Shown here: piece by piece, positions 50,290-59,210 of the stretch | Position numbering within the stretch: position 1 is the first letter of the stretch | How the letters are laid out: each line of letters opens with the position of its first letter | The notes under the pieces: generated by a model | Told to the model about the DNA's origin: nothing | Database searches by the model: none | What the model saw: only the letters and a program-made list of their open reading frames with translations | From: GCA-2688775 sp035288865 | GTDB taxonomy: Archaea > Nanobdellota > Nanobdellia > Woesearchaeales > GW2011-AR4 | Length of the DNA: 64,000 nt | Direction of reading: 5' to 3' | NCBI GenBank assembly: GCA_035288865.1 | Contig: DATDZA010000018.1 | Location: forward strand, 20,411 to 84,410 | Position numbers and translations under genes: made by a program

Positions 50290-51780
50290 TTAATGAATAA
50301 CTCTTTTGTACAGCATTTTTAATTCTTCTATCGTTACTGCCCTGAACAGAAAGAGCAGAATTACATAAGATGATGATGCTATGGCAAGCACTATAAAAGT
50401 CTCAAGCCACACATTCAAAACGAGCCCTCTTTTTAATACCCATATAATAGAGGTAAAAATGATTCCGGCGCTAAATGTTTTTACCCATAAACCCACTGGA
50501 AACTCTATATTAATAAATTTCTTTATATAAAATAATCCGACAGCCATCATTATGAAATAGCTTATGGTTGTAGTTATTGCAGCGCCTATAATTCCAAATA
50601 TGGGGATCAAAATTATATTACCAACAAAATTAAAAGCTGCGGCAGCATAAACCACTATTGCAGTAATTCTCGGCTTCCCTATCCCGGCAAAAAAACTTAT
50701 GTTTATTCCGTATAAGACTGCAAAAATCATCCCTATGCTCAGCACTTTCATTGAATTGCTGGCCATTATATAACCCTTCCCATAAAGAACCGTTATAAGG
50801 AGGTCGCTGAACGAAAACATGATAAAAACTGCCGGAATTATAAGAATGATTGAATATTTGTACAGTGATTCTATTCCAATCTTCAGCAGATCATTTTTCT
50901 TTTTTACCCACAATTCAGATGTCAATGGCAATAAAACGCCGCTGATCGCTCTAGGAAAGTACAGTAAGACTTTTGTTGTAGGCAATGCCACGCTGTACAG
51001 GCCGACACTTTTCAGGTCGGAGAAATAAGTCAGTGCCACGATATCAGTATAATAAAGAATCATTCCAGCTGCACTTGTTTCTGTGACAAAAATGCTGTAT
51101 TTTGATATTTTTTTTATCAAGCCCATGTCAAAAGAGAATTTGGACGTTGAAAAATCTGGAAAAACATTTTTCAAAAGTATCCAGCCGAATACAAGCAGCA
51201 GAATAAATGGTGTTATAGTATATGCTATCACTGGTCCCAGCAGGCCATAATTCATTTTTATCCCAATAAATATTATGATTAAAATGAGAATCATCCTGAC
51301 GATATCTATCACTGAAAAATAAATCATTTTTTTAAATCCCTGGAATGCAAATTTGACAACCATAACAAAGCTGTCAACAAAAAAAGCAATTGCAAGAAGC
51401 TTAAGGACAATGCCTGCCTTTGGGCTTTGGAAAAAATTCATGCTCAAATAACTGGAAAATAAATACACGCCTAAAATTATTATTATGTTTATCACCAGCA
51501 TTATGATGCATACATAAAAAATGGAGCTTTTTATGAAATCTTTTTTATTTTCGTGCAGAAATTCTGGAATAAATTTTATAAGCGCCTTGTCAAAACCCAG
51601 GCTTTTGAATACCCCCAGCAATCCTAAAAAAGAAAAAACTGAATTGAACAATCCAAAGTCCTCAACGCTAAGATTTCTTGCCATCACAAGCCGTACAAGG
51701 TAGCCAAGAAATGCCGCAAACAAGGATATGACTAATACTGTAATAGTCCCCCTGACTGCGAATTTTGTGTAATTTGTCAT
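50290..51780 (-). CDS. Wzx-type polysaccharide flippase
   Basis: 496 residues with about 12-14 membrane helices. N-terminal GTITVLVISLFAAFLGYLV and ARNLSVEDFGLFNSVFSFLG are standard for the family, and the C-terminal half keeps PVFGIIGAAITTTISY-like spacing (PIFGIIGAAITTTIS). It moves lipid-linked oligosaccharide across the membrane. It is convergent with the SDR gene and distinct from the flippase at 7879-9336 in sequence, so two glycans are probably exported. Confidence 0.85.
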   Translation of the reverse strand: MTNYTKFAVRGTITVLVISLFAAFLGYLVRLVMARNLSVEDFGLFNSVFSFLGLLGVFKSLGFDKALIKFIPEFLHENKKDFIKSSIFYVCIIMLVINIIIILGVYLFSSYLSMNFFQSPKAGIVLKLLAIAFFVDSFVMVVKFAFQGFKKMIYFSVIDIVRMILILIIIFIGIKMNYGLLGPVIAYTITPFILLLVFGWILLKNVFPDFSTSKFSFDMGLIKKISKYSIFVTETSAAGMILYYTDIVALTYFSDLKSVGLYSVALPTTKVLLYFPRAISGVLLPLTSELWVKKKNDLLKIGIESLYKYSIILIIPAVFIMFSFSDLLITVLYGKGYIMASNSMKVLSIGMIFAVLYGINISFFAGIGKPRITAIVVYAAAAFNFVGNIILIPIFGIIGAAITTTISYFIMMAVGLFYIKKFINIEFPVGLWVKTFSAGIIFTSIIWVLKRGLVLNVWLETFIVLAIASSSYVILLFLFRAVTIEELKMLYKRVIH

Positions 51781-51885
51781 TACCAGAGGCTCGGATTGTT
51801 GTTATTTAAAGCTTTCTGGACAGCAAGCACAGTTTAGAAAATTTTATATACCAACTTAAAAACGTCTGAATAGGGGCAAAATACA

Positions 51886-53769
51886 ATGGTAGAAAATACT
51901 ATAATAGGCATACGCTCGTATTTTACTGGCCAGAACGCTGATGAGTTGGAAATGCAGCTGAGGGGGGCAAGGAAATATTTTCCCGAAAGCAAAATCGTGG
52001 TTGCATTGTGCGGGGACGAGCCCACTAAAGCAATAAAAGGCTACGCAACAAAAATCTTCCATTACAGCAAAAAACCGGTTGGATGGACGCAGCCATGGAA
52101 AATACTCACAGATTATGCAAAATCATCCAAGGCAACCGAGCTTATAGTGGTTGATGGTGATGGTCAGCACATATTCTCAGAAATAAGGAGAATCTATGAT
52201 AAAAATCGGGGGAAAGTTGTAGTGCCTGAAAGGGAAAAGAGAATAATTTTTCTTTCGGACTCGGAAATAAGCAGGGTGACTTTGGAAGATCTTGAAAATA
52301 CTTTCTTAAGAGTGAAATACAATTGCACCTTAAAAGACCCGCAGCCAGGATTATTTATGATTCTGAATAGGAATGTCATATACAAAATAAATTTTAATAA
52401 TATAGACCCATGGATTGGAGATGCCGCGTTTCTTGCGCATCTTTATGAAAACAAAGTGAAAATAGCCTCCCCAAAAATAAAAGTAAGGAGCCAGACAACA
52501 ACCTCCCTGAATTTGGATATTGTATTCAAGGGAATAATAGAGCTTGAAAAATATTTTGGCATAAGTTTTTTGGATATCATAAACGCCATGAAAAAAAGGC
52601 CTGAGCAATATCTCTACCAGGGACGGTTGACGGAACTAGATTATATCAAGAAAAAATATGGTGAGTTCCAGAATAAAACAAAAATAAAAAGTATGAAAGG
52701 CCTTATACTAAGTGGCGGACACGGCACAAGGCTCAGGCCGATAACGCACACAAAACAGAAGCAGCTGATACCAATTGCAAACCGTCCAATTCTGTTTTAT
52801 GTTATTGATGATTTGGCGAAATCCGGAATTACTGAAATAGGAATAATAACTGGTCCAAACAAGGACCAAATTCAAAATATTGTCGGTGATGGCTCAAAGT
52901 GGAATGTCAAAATCACATACATGGAGCAGCAAAGCCCTCTTGGACTGGCTCACGCTGTCAAAATTTCAAGAGATTTTATCCGAGATGATGATTTTATCAT
53001 GTATCTGGGTGATAACCTTCTTAATGACAATATAACTGAATTTGTTTCAAACTTTCAAAATTCGAATGCCGATGCGAGCATCCTGTTGAATCCGGTAAAA
53101 GATCCAAGTAATTTTGGTGTTGCAACACTGAATAAAAAAGGGGAAATTGTCAGGCTAGTTGAAAAGCCTAAAAATCCATCATCAAATCTGGCTGTTGTTG
53201 GAGTTTATGCATTTAGAAAATCAATCTTCAAGGCAATAGACCACCTGAAGCCCTCTGCACGTGGAGAATTGGAAATAACCGACGCAATACAATGGCTCGT
53301 TGAGCATTCTTACAAGGTAACATCAGAGCTTGTTGAAGGCTGGTGGAAAGATACTGGAAAAGCAGACTCTCTTCTCGAAGCAAATCATCTTATTCTTGAC
53401 GGCAAGCTTGAAGTTCTAAACAAAGGAACAATAGAAGACGGTGCAATCGTGAGTGGAAGAGTAAATATAGGGGATGGCACTGTTATCAAGAAAGGAGCAT
53501 CAATAAGGGGTCCAGTCATAATCGGGCAAAATTGTTTTATAGGTCCGAATGTTTTTATAGGTCCATTCACTTCAATTGGAAATAATGTACAGGTTTTAAG
53601 CGGTGAAATTGAATACTCAATACTTCTTGCCGATTGCAAGATCAACACAAACCATAAAATCATAGACAGCCTCATAGGAGAAAATTGCGTGATTTCCTCG
53701 GAAGGCACAGCGCCAATGAACCGCGGAAATAAATTAGTTATAGGAGATAATTCAAATATAAAACTTTGA
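51886..53769 (+). CDS. Glycosyltransferase-like domain fused to glucose-1-phosphate thymidylyltransferase
   Basis: 627 residues in two domains. Residues 1-265 are GT-A-like: VVDGDGQH (D-x-D) near 86-93 and ESKIVVALCG, with no membrane helix. Residues about 270-627 are a long RmlA: LILSGGHGTRLRPITHTKQKQLIP, YLGDNLL, EKPKNP and a C-terminal left-handed beta-helix (hexapeptide repeats, about 505-610: GDGTVIKKG, GPVIIGQNC). It makes dTDP-glucose (or UDP-glucose) and may also transfer or handle a sugar. A free RmlA could start at the internal ATG 52693. Not a usual arrangement. Followed by a DegT aminotransferase 10 bp later. Confidence 0.8.
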   Translation: MVENTIIGIRSYFTGQNADELEMQLRGARKYFPESKIVVALCGDEPTKAIKGYATKIFHYSKKPVGWTQPWKILTDYAKSSKATELIVVDGDGQHIFSEIRRIYDKNRGKVVVPEREKRIIFLSDSEISRVTLEDLENTFLRVKYNCTLKDPQPGLFMILNRNVIYKINFNNIDPWIGDAAFLAHLYENKVKIASPKIKVRSQTTTSLNLDIVFKGIIELEKYFGISFLDIINAMKKRPEQYLYQGRLTELDYIKKKYGEFQNKTKIKSMKGLILSGGHGTRLRPITHTKQKQLIPIANRPILFYVIDDLAKSGITEIGIITGPNKDQIQNIVGDGSKWNVKITYMEQQSPLGLAHAVKISRDFIRDDDFIMYLGDNLLNDNITEFVSNFQNSNADASILLNPVKDPSNFGVATLNKKGEIVRLVEKPKNPSSNLAVVGVYAFRKSIFKAIDHLKPSARGELEITDAIQWLVEHSYKVTSELVEGWWKDTGKADSLLEANHLILDGKLEVLNKGTIEDGAIVSGRVNIGDGTVIKKGASIRGPVIIGQNCFIGPNVFIGPFTSIGNNVQVLSGEIEYSILLADCKINTNHKIIDSLIGENCVISSEGTAPMNRGNKLVIGDNSNIKL

Positions 53770-53779
53770 GGAAAGGAAA

Positions 53780-54907
53780 ATGATACCATTATTCAAGCCA
53801 AGCATGGGCAATGAGGAAATCAAGGCAGTTACAGATGTAATAAAATCCGGCTGGGTTGGAATGGGACCAAAAACACAAGAATTTGAGGAAAATTTTGCAA
53901 AATTCATTGGCACAAAATATGCTGTCGGCTTCAATTCATGCACAGCCGCGCTTCATTTGGCTGTTAAAGTTCTAAACCTCGAGCCTGGCAGCGAAATAAT
54001 AACAACTCCGATGACATTTGTATCAACAGCTTTTGCTGCCGACTATAATGGATTAACTCCGGTATTTGCTGATATTGAAAGAGACACTTTGAATATTGAT
54101 CCCAAGGATATAGAAAGAAAAATAACAAAAAAAACGAGAGCTATAATTCCAGTCCATTTCGGAGGCCATGCATGCAAGATAGAAGAGATTATGGAAATTG
54201 CAAAAAAGCACAATCTGCATGTGATAGAGGATGCTGCGCATGCAACAGGCTCGGAGATAAATGGAAAAAAACTTGGGACCTTTGGAGAAATGAGCTGCTT
54301 TTCTTTTCATGCAGTAAAAAATATGACAATTGGTGACGGCGGAATGCTAGTCACAAACCATAAAAAGCATTATGAAAGAATAAAGAGATTGGTATGGTGC
54401 GGCATTGACAAGTCAACGTTCGCGCGCCAGGATAAGGAACAATACAGCTGGGATTATGATGTCAAGGAAATAGGATATAAGTTTCATCTTAACGATATTT
54501 TATCATCAATAGGAATCGTGCAGCTGGGCAAGCTGGAAAAAATGAACGATAGAAGAAGGCAAATATGGAACATATACAGCAAAGCATTCAAAAATTTAAA
54601 TTTTATCGAATGCCCTGTAAATAAAAAAGGAATTAAGAATTCATGCCACAATTATGTTGCAAAAATAAAAACTGGCGATAGGAATAGTTTGATAAGTTAC
54701 TTAAAAGAGCAGGGTGTGACTGCAGGCGTTCATTATAAACCAGTTTACCTTTATCCGGTTTATAATCACATAAAATCCAATTGCCCGGTAACTAACGAAG
54801 TCTGGACAAAACTAATCACTTTGCCTGTCTTTCCAGACATGACCGACAAGGAAGTTAATTTAGTTATAGAAAAAGTTATAGACTGGGGAAATAAGAATGG
54901 CAAGTAA
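53780..54907 (+). CDS. DegT/DnrJ/EryC1-type sugar aminotransferase
   Basis: 375 residues. IPLFKPSMGNEEIKAV start, FNSCTAALHLAV, EDAAHATGS, SFHAVKNMTIGDGGM (Schiff-base Lys) and HYKPVYLYP are the DegT family set. It adds an amino group to a keto-sugar nucleotide using PLP. The keto sugar is probably made by RmlB (32911-33891) or RfbG (25577-26560), for example dTDP-4-keto-6-deoxyglucose to the 4-amino sugar; the specific product is inferred. It overlaps the next gene by 11 bp. Confidence 0.85.
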   Translation: MIPLFKPSMGNEEIKAVTDVIKSGWVGMGPKTQEFEENFAKFIGTKYAVGFNSCTAALHLAVKVLNLEPGSEIITTPMTFVSTAFAADYNGLTPVFADIERDTLNIDPKDIERKITKKTRAIIPVHFGGHACKIEEIMEIAKKHNLHVIEDAAHATGSEINGKKLGTFGEMSCFSFHAVKNMTIGDGGMLVTNHKKHYERIKRLVWCGIDKSTFARQDKEQYSWDYDVKEIGYKFHLNDILSSIGIVQLGKLEKMNDRRRQIWNIYSKAFKNLNFIECPVNKKGIKNSCHNYVAKIKTGDRNSLISYLKEQGVTAGVHYKPVYLYPVYNHIKSNCPVTNEVWTKLITLPVFPDMTDKEVNLVIEKVIDWGNKNGK

Positions 54908-56294
54908 TTTGAAAATTTACAGTCAGAGCATAAAAGAAGCGGATTCTTTCATCAAAGGAAAAAAAATTTCCGTTGGAGTAGTTGGATTTGGATACATTGG
55001 AAGCTGCATTGGAAGTGTATTGGCTGACAGAGGTATTAATGTTGTAGCAATAGATACAAATAGTAAATTAATTGAAGAAGTCAAAAAAGGAACTATAAGT
55101 ATTCACGAGCCAGGATTAAAGGAACTTATTAGCAAAACTGTGAAGTCAGGAAAATTAAAGGCAACTTCGGATTTCTCTGAGCTCCAGAATGTGGATATAA
55201 TTATCATAACTGTCGGCACTCCGCTGTCAGAGGATTATTCTCCAAATATGGCCCATATAATATCAGCGTCTGAATCTGTCTCAAAAAATCTGAAAAAAGG
55301 CCATCTTGTAATTCTAAAAAGCACCATTCCGCCGGGGACGACAGAAGGAACCGTAAAAAAAATTCTGGAAAAATCCGGATTAACTGCAGGAAAAGATTTT
55401 GGAATTGTTTTCAGCCCCGAAAGGCTGGCAGAAGGAAGAGCCATCAGGGAATTAATATCCATACCTATTATTGTGGGCGGTTTAGATGAAAAAAGCTCTG
55501 TTATGTGCTCAAAGTTCTGGGAAATAATTCTTCAGGTAAAAACAATAATTGTTTCAAACCCCAAAACAGCAGAGATGACGAAGCTTGCGGATAATTTATG
55601 GATTGACTTGAATATAGCTCTTGGAAATGAAATAGCGCTATTATGCAACACGCTTGATATTGACGCTTTGGAAACCATAAGCGCAGCCAACAGCCTGCCG
55701 AAAGTAAATTACAATGTAAATATTCTAATGCCAAGCATGGGCGTCGGAGGATATTGCCTGACAAAAGACCCGTGGTTTGTGCACAGCATTGGAAAACAGC
55801 ATGGACTGGACTTAAGAACTCCGATTGTGTCGAGGCAAATAAACGATTCGATGCCTGGATACACATTTAGATTAATCAAAAAATCACTGGAAGAACAAAA
55901 TAAAAAAATAGAAAACTCGAAAGTTGCCGTCCTTGGAATATCTTTCAAGAGCAACACCGGCGATTGCCGGTTCACCCCGACAAAATATGCAATAGATCTT
56001 TTGGAACAAAGCAAATGCAAATTATCAGTATATGATCCGCTCGTAAGCGAGAAAGATGCAAGAGCAGTTACAAATGCTTCGATGTCCAGTTCCATTGAAG
56101 ATGCAGTCAAAGGCGCTGACAGCATAGCTTTCTTCACAGGCCACGAGGAATTCAAAAAATTTCCATTGAAAAAACTAAAGGAATTATCAAATAACAAATG
56201 TTCTATAATTGACGGACGAAATATTTTCAGCAGGAAAGAGATAGAACAGATAAAAAAAATGGGATTTATATATCAAGGAATAGGCAGAAAATGA
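54897..56294 (+). CDS. wecC: UDP-N-acetyl-D-mannosaminuronate dehydrogenase-like (WecC family)
   Basis: 465 residues. About 30 extra residues precede the NAD motif VVGFGYIGSCIGSVLA. STIPPGTT, FSPERLAEG, and the catalytic Cys in GVGGYCLTKDPWFV (Cys near residue 288), then LGISFKSNTGDCRFTP and DGRNIF. The STIPPGTTE and SPERLAEG segments point to the WecC/WbpA subfamily rather than to the UDP-glucose one. Together with WecB (59211-60305) it gives UDP-GlcNAc to UDP-ManNAc to UDP-ManNAcA. Overlaps the next epimerase gene by ATGA. Confidence 0.85.
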   Translation: MASNLKIYSQSIKEADSFIKGKKISVGVVGFGYIGSCIGSVLADRGINVVAIDTNSKLIEEVKKGTISIHEPGLKELISKTVKSGKLKATSDFSELQNVDIIIITVGTPLSEDYSPNMAHIISASESVSKNLKKGHLVILKSTIPPGTTEGTVKKILEKSGLTAGKDFGIVFSPERLAEGRAIRELISIPIIVGGLDEKSSVMCSKFWEIILQVKTIIVSNPKTAEMTKLADNLWIDLNIALGNEIALLCNTLDIDALETISAANSLPKVNYNVNILMPSMGVGGYCLTKDPWFVHSIGKQHGLDLRTPIVSRQINDSMPGYTFRLIKKSLEEQNKKIENSKVAVLGISFKSNTGDCRFTPTKYAIDLLEQSKCKLSVYDPLVSEKDARAVTNASMSSSIEDAVKGADSIAFFTGHEEFKKFPLKKLKELSNNKCSIIDGRNIFSRKEIEQIKKMGFIYQGIGRK

Positions 56295-57280
56295 AATGCG
56301 TTGTAACAGGCGGATGCGGATTTCTGGGGAGCAGGTTTGTCAGAAGGCTGCTTGATGAGGGAAACAAAGTTATAGTTTTTGACAATCTTAGCAGCGGCCA
56401 GGCTAAAAATTTAGATGAAGTTAAAGAAAACAATAATTATAGTTTTGTCAAGGGGGATATAACCAATAAAATATCTTTAGCCAATGTCTTGACAAAAGAT
56501 GCTGATATGGTTTTTCATTTGTCTGCCATCGTCGGGGTAAAAGAATACTGCAAAGACCCCCTTAAAGTTGTTGATGTAAATGTAATAGGGACACGAAATG
56601 TGCTTGAACTTTCCCTTAAGAATAATATTAAGGTTATGTTTGCCAGCACAAGCGAGATTTTTGGCAAAAATCCAAATACTCCCTGGGCTGAAGATGGTGA
56701 CCGCGTTTTGGGGAGCACAAAGATTGACAGATGGAGCTACAGCTCGAGCAAGGCAATGTGCGAGCACATGATATTTGCAATGAACAAAAATCGCGGGCTT
56801 TCTTCTGTTATTGTAAGATTTTTTAACGCATACGGGCCGGCGCAGCCGCCGTATTTTGTAATATCGCAAAGCGTGCAAAAAGTATTGAAAAATGAACAGC
56901 CGCTTCTTTATGACTCCGGAAACCAGACAAGATGTTTTACTTTTGTTGATGATGCAATCGATGGCACCATGCTTGCGGTAAAAAGCAAAAAGGCAGAGGG
57001 TGATGTATTTAACATTGCAAGCGGCAAGGAAACAAAAATAAGAGAAGCAGTTGAGTTAATTATTGAGCTTGCTGGCAAGAAAGGCAAAATTAAATATAAA
57101 AATTTTGACACGTCAAAATATTATGGTGGAAGCTATGAAGATATTCCCAGAAGGGTTCCTGATGTTTCGAAGGCCAAAAAAATTCTCGGATGGGAAGCAA
57201 AAACCAGTCTGCATGACGGGCTTAAAAAAACTATAGAATGGTCTTCTCAGAATAAATGGTGGCTGGATTTAAAAAATTAA
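56291..57280 (+). CDS. NAD-dependent sugar epimerase (GalE-like)
   Basis: 329 residues. TGGCGFLGSRFV, DNLSSGQAKN, HLSAIVGVKEY, ASTSEIFG and WSYSSSKAMCE (Ser, Tyr, Lys) with NAYGPAQPPYF. Epimerises at C4 or a related position of a UDP-hexose or UDP-HexNAc; substrate not readable. The C terminus (LGWEAKTSLHDGLKKTIEW) is typical. Coupled to the WecC gene by ATGA, so it may act on the ManNAcA branch. Confidence 0.8.
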   Translation: MKCVVTGGCGFLGSRFVRRLLDEGNKVIVFDNLSSGQAKNLDEVKENNNYSFVKGDITNKISLANVLTKDADMVFHLSAIVGVKEYCKDPLKVVDVNVIGTRNVLELSLKNNIKVMFASTSEIFGKNPNTPWAEDGDRVLGSTKIDRWSYSSSKAMCEHMIFAMNKNRGLSSVIVRFFNAYGPAQPPYFVISQSVQKVLKNEQPLLYDSGNQTRCFTFVDDAIDGTMLAVKSKKAEGDVFNIASGKETKIREAVELIIELAGKKGKIKYKNFDTSKYYGGSYEDIPRRVPDVSKAKKILGWEAKTSLHDGLKKTIEWSSQNKWWLDLKN

Positions 57281-57324
57281 CGTAAGTAAAATGGTTTATC
57301 CAGAAGCAAAAAATTAACTAAATA

Positions 57325-58215
57325 CTAAGTGTGCAAATATATTATTCCTTCTTTATCACATGAAGGGGGTGGGCTGATAGAAAAATAAGTCGTTGCATTA
57401 GTTGAGTTTTCCAAACTTATTTTAGTAAATTTATCACCTTCCCTTAAATCGTACAATGATACTTTATTGGCATTACTTTCTGGAAGTTGAACAAGAATAT
57501 CATAATATTCTCCATATCTATCTTTACCTCTCAAAGTGATTATCCTTCCCCCTTCCTCTATATAAGATAATATAAATTTCATTTCTATAACTTTACAATT
57601 ATCAGTATTTAAACATCTAATTTTTATTTCTTTATCTTTTTCTGGTACTATATCAAATAAAGCTTCAGGGTTTTCAGAAATCAGGGATAAGTCAACTTTA
57701 TAGATCTCTTCATATACCCCCTCTATTTTCTTATTTTCACTTAATTTTTCAACAGAAGCTTTTTGTTTTTGAACCTCAAATTTTGTACCAATTGAGTTAA
57801 TGTCCAGAGTGATTGTTCCATTTCTCCTGCCAGTAATAGTTGAAATAGAATAAGTTAAATTTTCTTGCCCTAATCTCATGAAATTGCTATTCATTGATAA
57901 CATTTCCATATTTGTTGGTATTAATGCAGTTTGTAATGCCATATAACCACAGATATCAATTAATCTATAAGCAATAAGATAATTTTCGTCCTCGTCATTT
58001 AATTTTGGGAATACATCTATCGGCAGATTTTCAATTCTTGTTTTTACAATATAAACCGGTTGTGTTGGGTGTAAATTTACATGAAAAATTTTAGTATAAA
58101 CACTTTTACTAAATTCATAAAAAGTATTTAAACCGGAAATAATATTACCACCTTCCGCAACAAGCAAAATCACACTTATAATTACAGCAAATATTCCAAT
58201 TAGTTTTTTGTTCAT
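57325..58215 (-). CDS. Hypothetical membrane-anchored protein
   Basis: 296 residues. A signal anchor (LIGIFAVIISVILLVAEGGNI) near the N terminus, then an extracytoplasmic part with two short Cys regions (CLNTDNCKV and the C-terminal PPPSCDKEG). No motif recognised. The AT-rich region upstream has a TATA-like TTTAAAT about 36 bp before the ATG. It is isolated between sugar genes on the other strand. Confidence 0.55.
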   Translation of the reverse strand: MNKKLIGIFAVIISVILLVAEGGNIISGLNTFYEFSKSVYTKIFHVNLHPTQPVYIVKTRIENLPIDVFPKLNDEDENYLIAYRLIDICGYMALQTALIPTNMEMLSMNSNFMRLGQENLTYSISTITGRRNGTITLDINSIGTKFEVQKQKASVEKLSENKKIEGVYEEIYKVDLSLISENPEALFDIVPEKDKEIKIRCLNTDNCKVIEMKFILSYIEEGGRIITLRGKDRYGEYYDILVQLPESNANKVSLYDLREGDKFTKISLENSTNATTYFSISPPPSCDKEGIIYLHT

Positions 58216-58339
58216 ATTTATTCCATATAATTTATTTTAGCGAATATTTAAATTATATTATAAAAAATCCAAAAATACCATCCAAGATTTTATCAAAATC
58301 AAATAGATATAAAACAGCTACTATCATTTAATATTTATT

Positions 58340-59131
58340 TCACCCAAATCTCTTCAGTTTAATACCCTTATACAAATAATGCTCCTTTATCCCCCATTTG
58401 TGGAGCTTGAATCTTAGAAGTGATTTGAACAGCGACCATCCGTATTTGACGCTTGGCATAAATTGCATTGATGATGAATCTTTCTCATATCTTGTAAGGA
58501 TTGGGATTTCCCCCAGCCTGAAGCCGCATGCAGATGCCTGGATTATGGCTTCCTCGTCAAATGTCCACCCGTCGGAATTTCTCATGAAAGGAATTGTCTC
58601 AAGAACTTTTCTGCTGTAAGAGATATAACCAGTTGGAACGTCAGTTAAATGGGTTCCGCAAACAAGATTAGTCATCACATTTAAAGTAGAATTTCCAAAA
58701 ATCTTCCATATTGGCATGCCTCCTTTTATGGCGCTAATCTTGTTGTAAGTCCTGCTCCCATAAACCACATCTGCTTTGCCTTCTTCGAACTTCTTAAGTA
58801 TTCTTGGAATTGCTTTTGGATCGTATTGGTAGTCGGGATGAAGCATTATTATAACATCAGCGCCATCCTTTAATGCATTCTGATAGCAAGTTTTTTGATT
58901 TCCGCCGTAGCCTTTGTTTTTTTCATGGACTATTGTTTTCAATCCCATTTTTCTTGCAACTTCAACCGTATTGTCTTTGCTATAGTCATCAACCAGAATT
59001 ATTTCATCAACATATCCTTTTGGAATTTCGTTGTAAGTTTTCTCTACAGTTTGCGCTGCATTGTAGGCAGGCATAACTACAATCACTTTCATCTTTTTTT
59101 TTGCTTTTTTCTGATTTCTTTTTGATTCCAT
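58340..59131 (-). CDS. Dolichyl-phosphate-sugar-synthase-like glycosyltransferase family 2
   Basis: About 263 residues from ATG 59131; the longest frame starts at 59173, only 14 bp from the TATA box, so it is not chosen. An ATG at 59092 (MKVIVVMP) could also be used. GT-A features: VVMPAYNAAQTVEKTY, VDDYSKDNTV, the donor-site MLHPDYQYDP, and DVPTGYISYSRKVL. No C-terminal membrane helices. It transfers a sugar, often to a polyprenyl phosphate. Divergent from wecB, sharing the box at 59181-59190. Confidence 0.8.
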   Translation of the reverse strand: MESKRNQKKAKKKMKVIVVMPAYNAAQTVEKTYNEIPKGYVDEIILVDDYSKDNTVEVARKMGLKTIVHEKNKGYGGNQKTCYQNALKDGADVIIMLHPDYQYDPKAIPRILKKFEEGKADVVYGSRTYNKISAIKGGMPIWKIFGNSTLNVMTNLVCGTHLTDVPTGYISYSRKVLETIPFMRNSDGWTFDEEAIIQASACGFRLGEIPILTRYEKDSSSMQFMPSVKYGWSLFKSLLRFKLHKWGIKEHYLYKGIKLKRFG

Positions 59132-59180
59132 AGTAATCCAATAATTGGCACAAATCTTGTAGATTTGGAACATAGGAAAC

Positions 59181-59190
59181 TATTTAAATA
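59181..59190. promoter_or_regulatory. Shared bidirectional TATA box
   Basis: TATTTAAATA is nearly symmetric and lies about 25 bp before the wecB ATG at 59211 (plus) and, on the minus strand, about 25 bp before 59160, which would give a leader of about 29 nt before ATG 59131. Confidence 0.5.
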
Positions 59191-59210
59191 TATTTGGTTT
59201 CTGGAATAAG

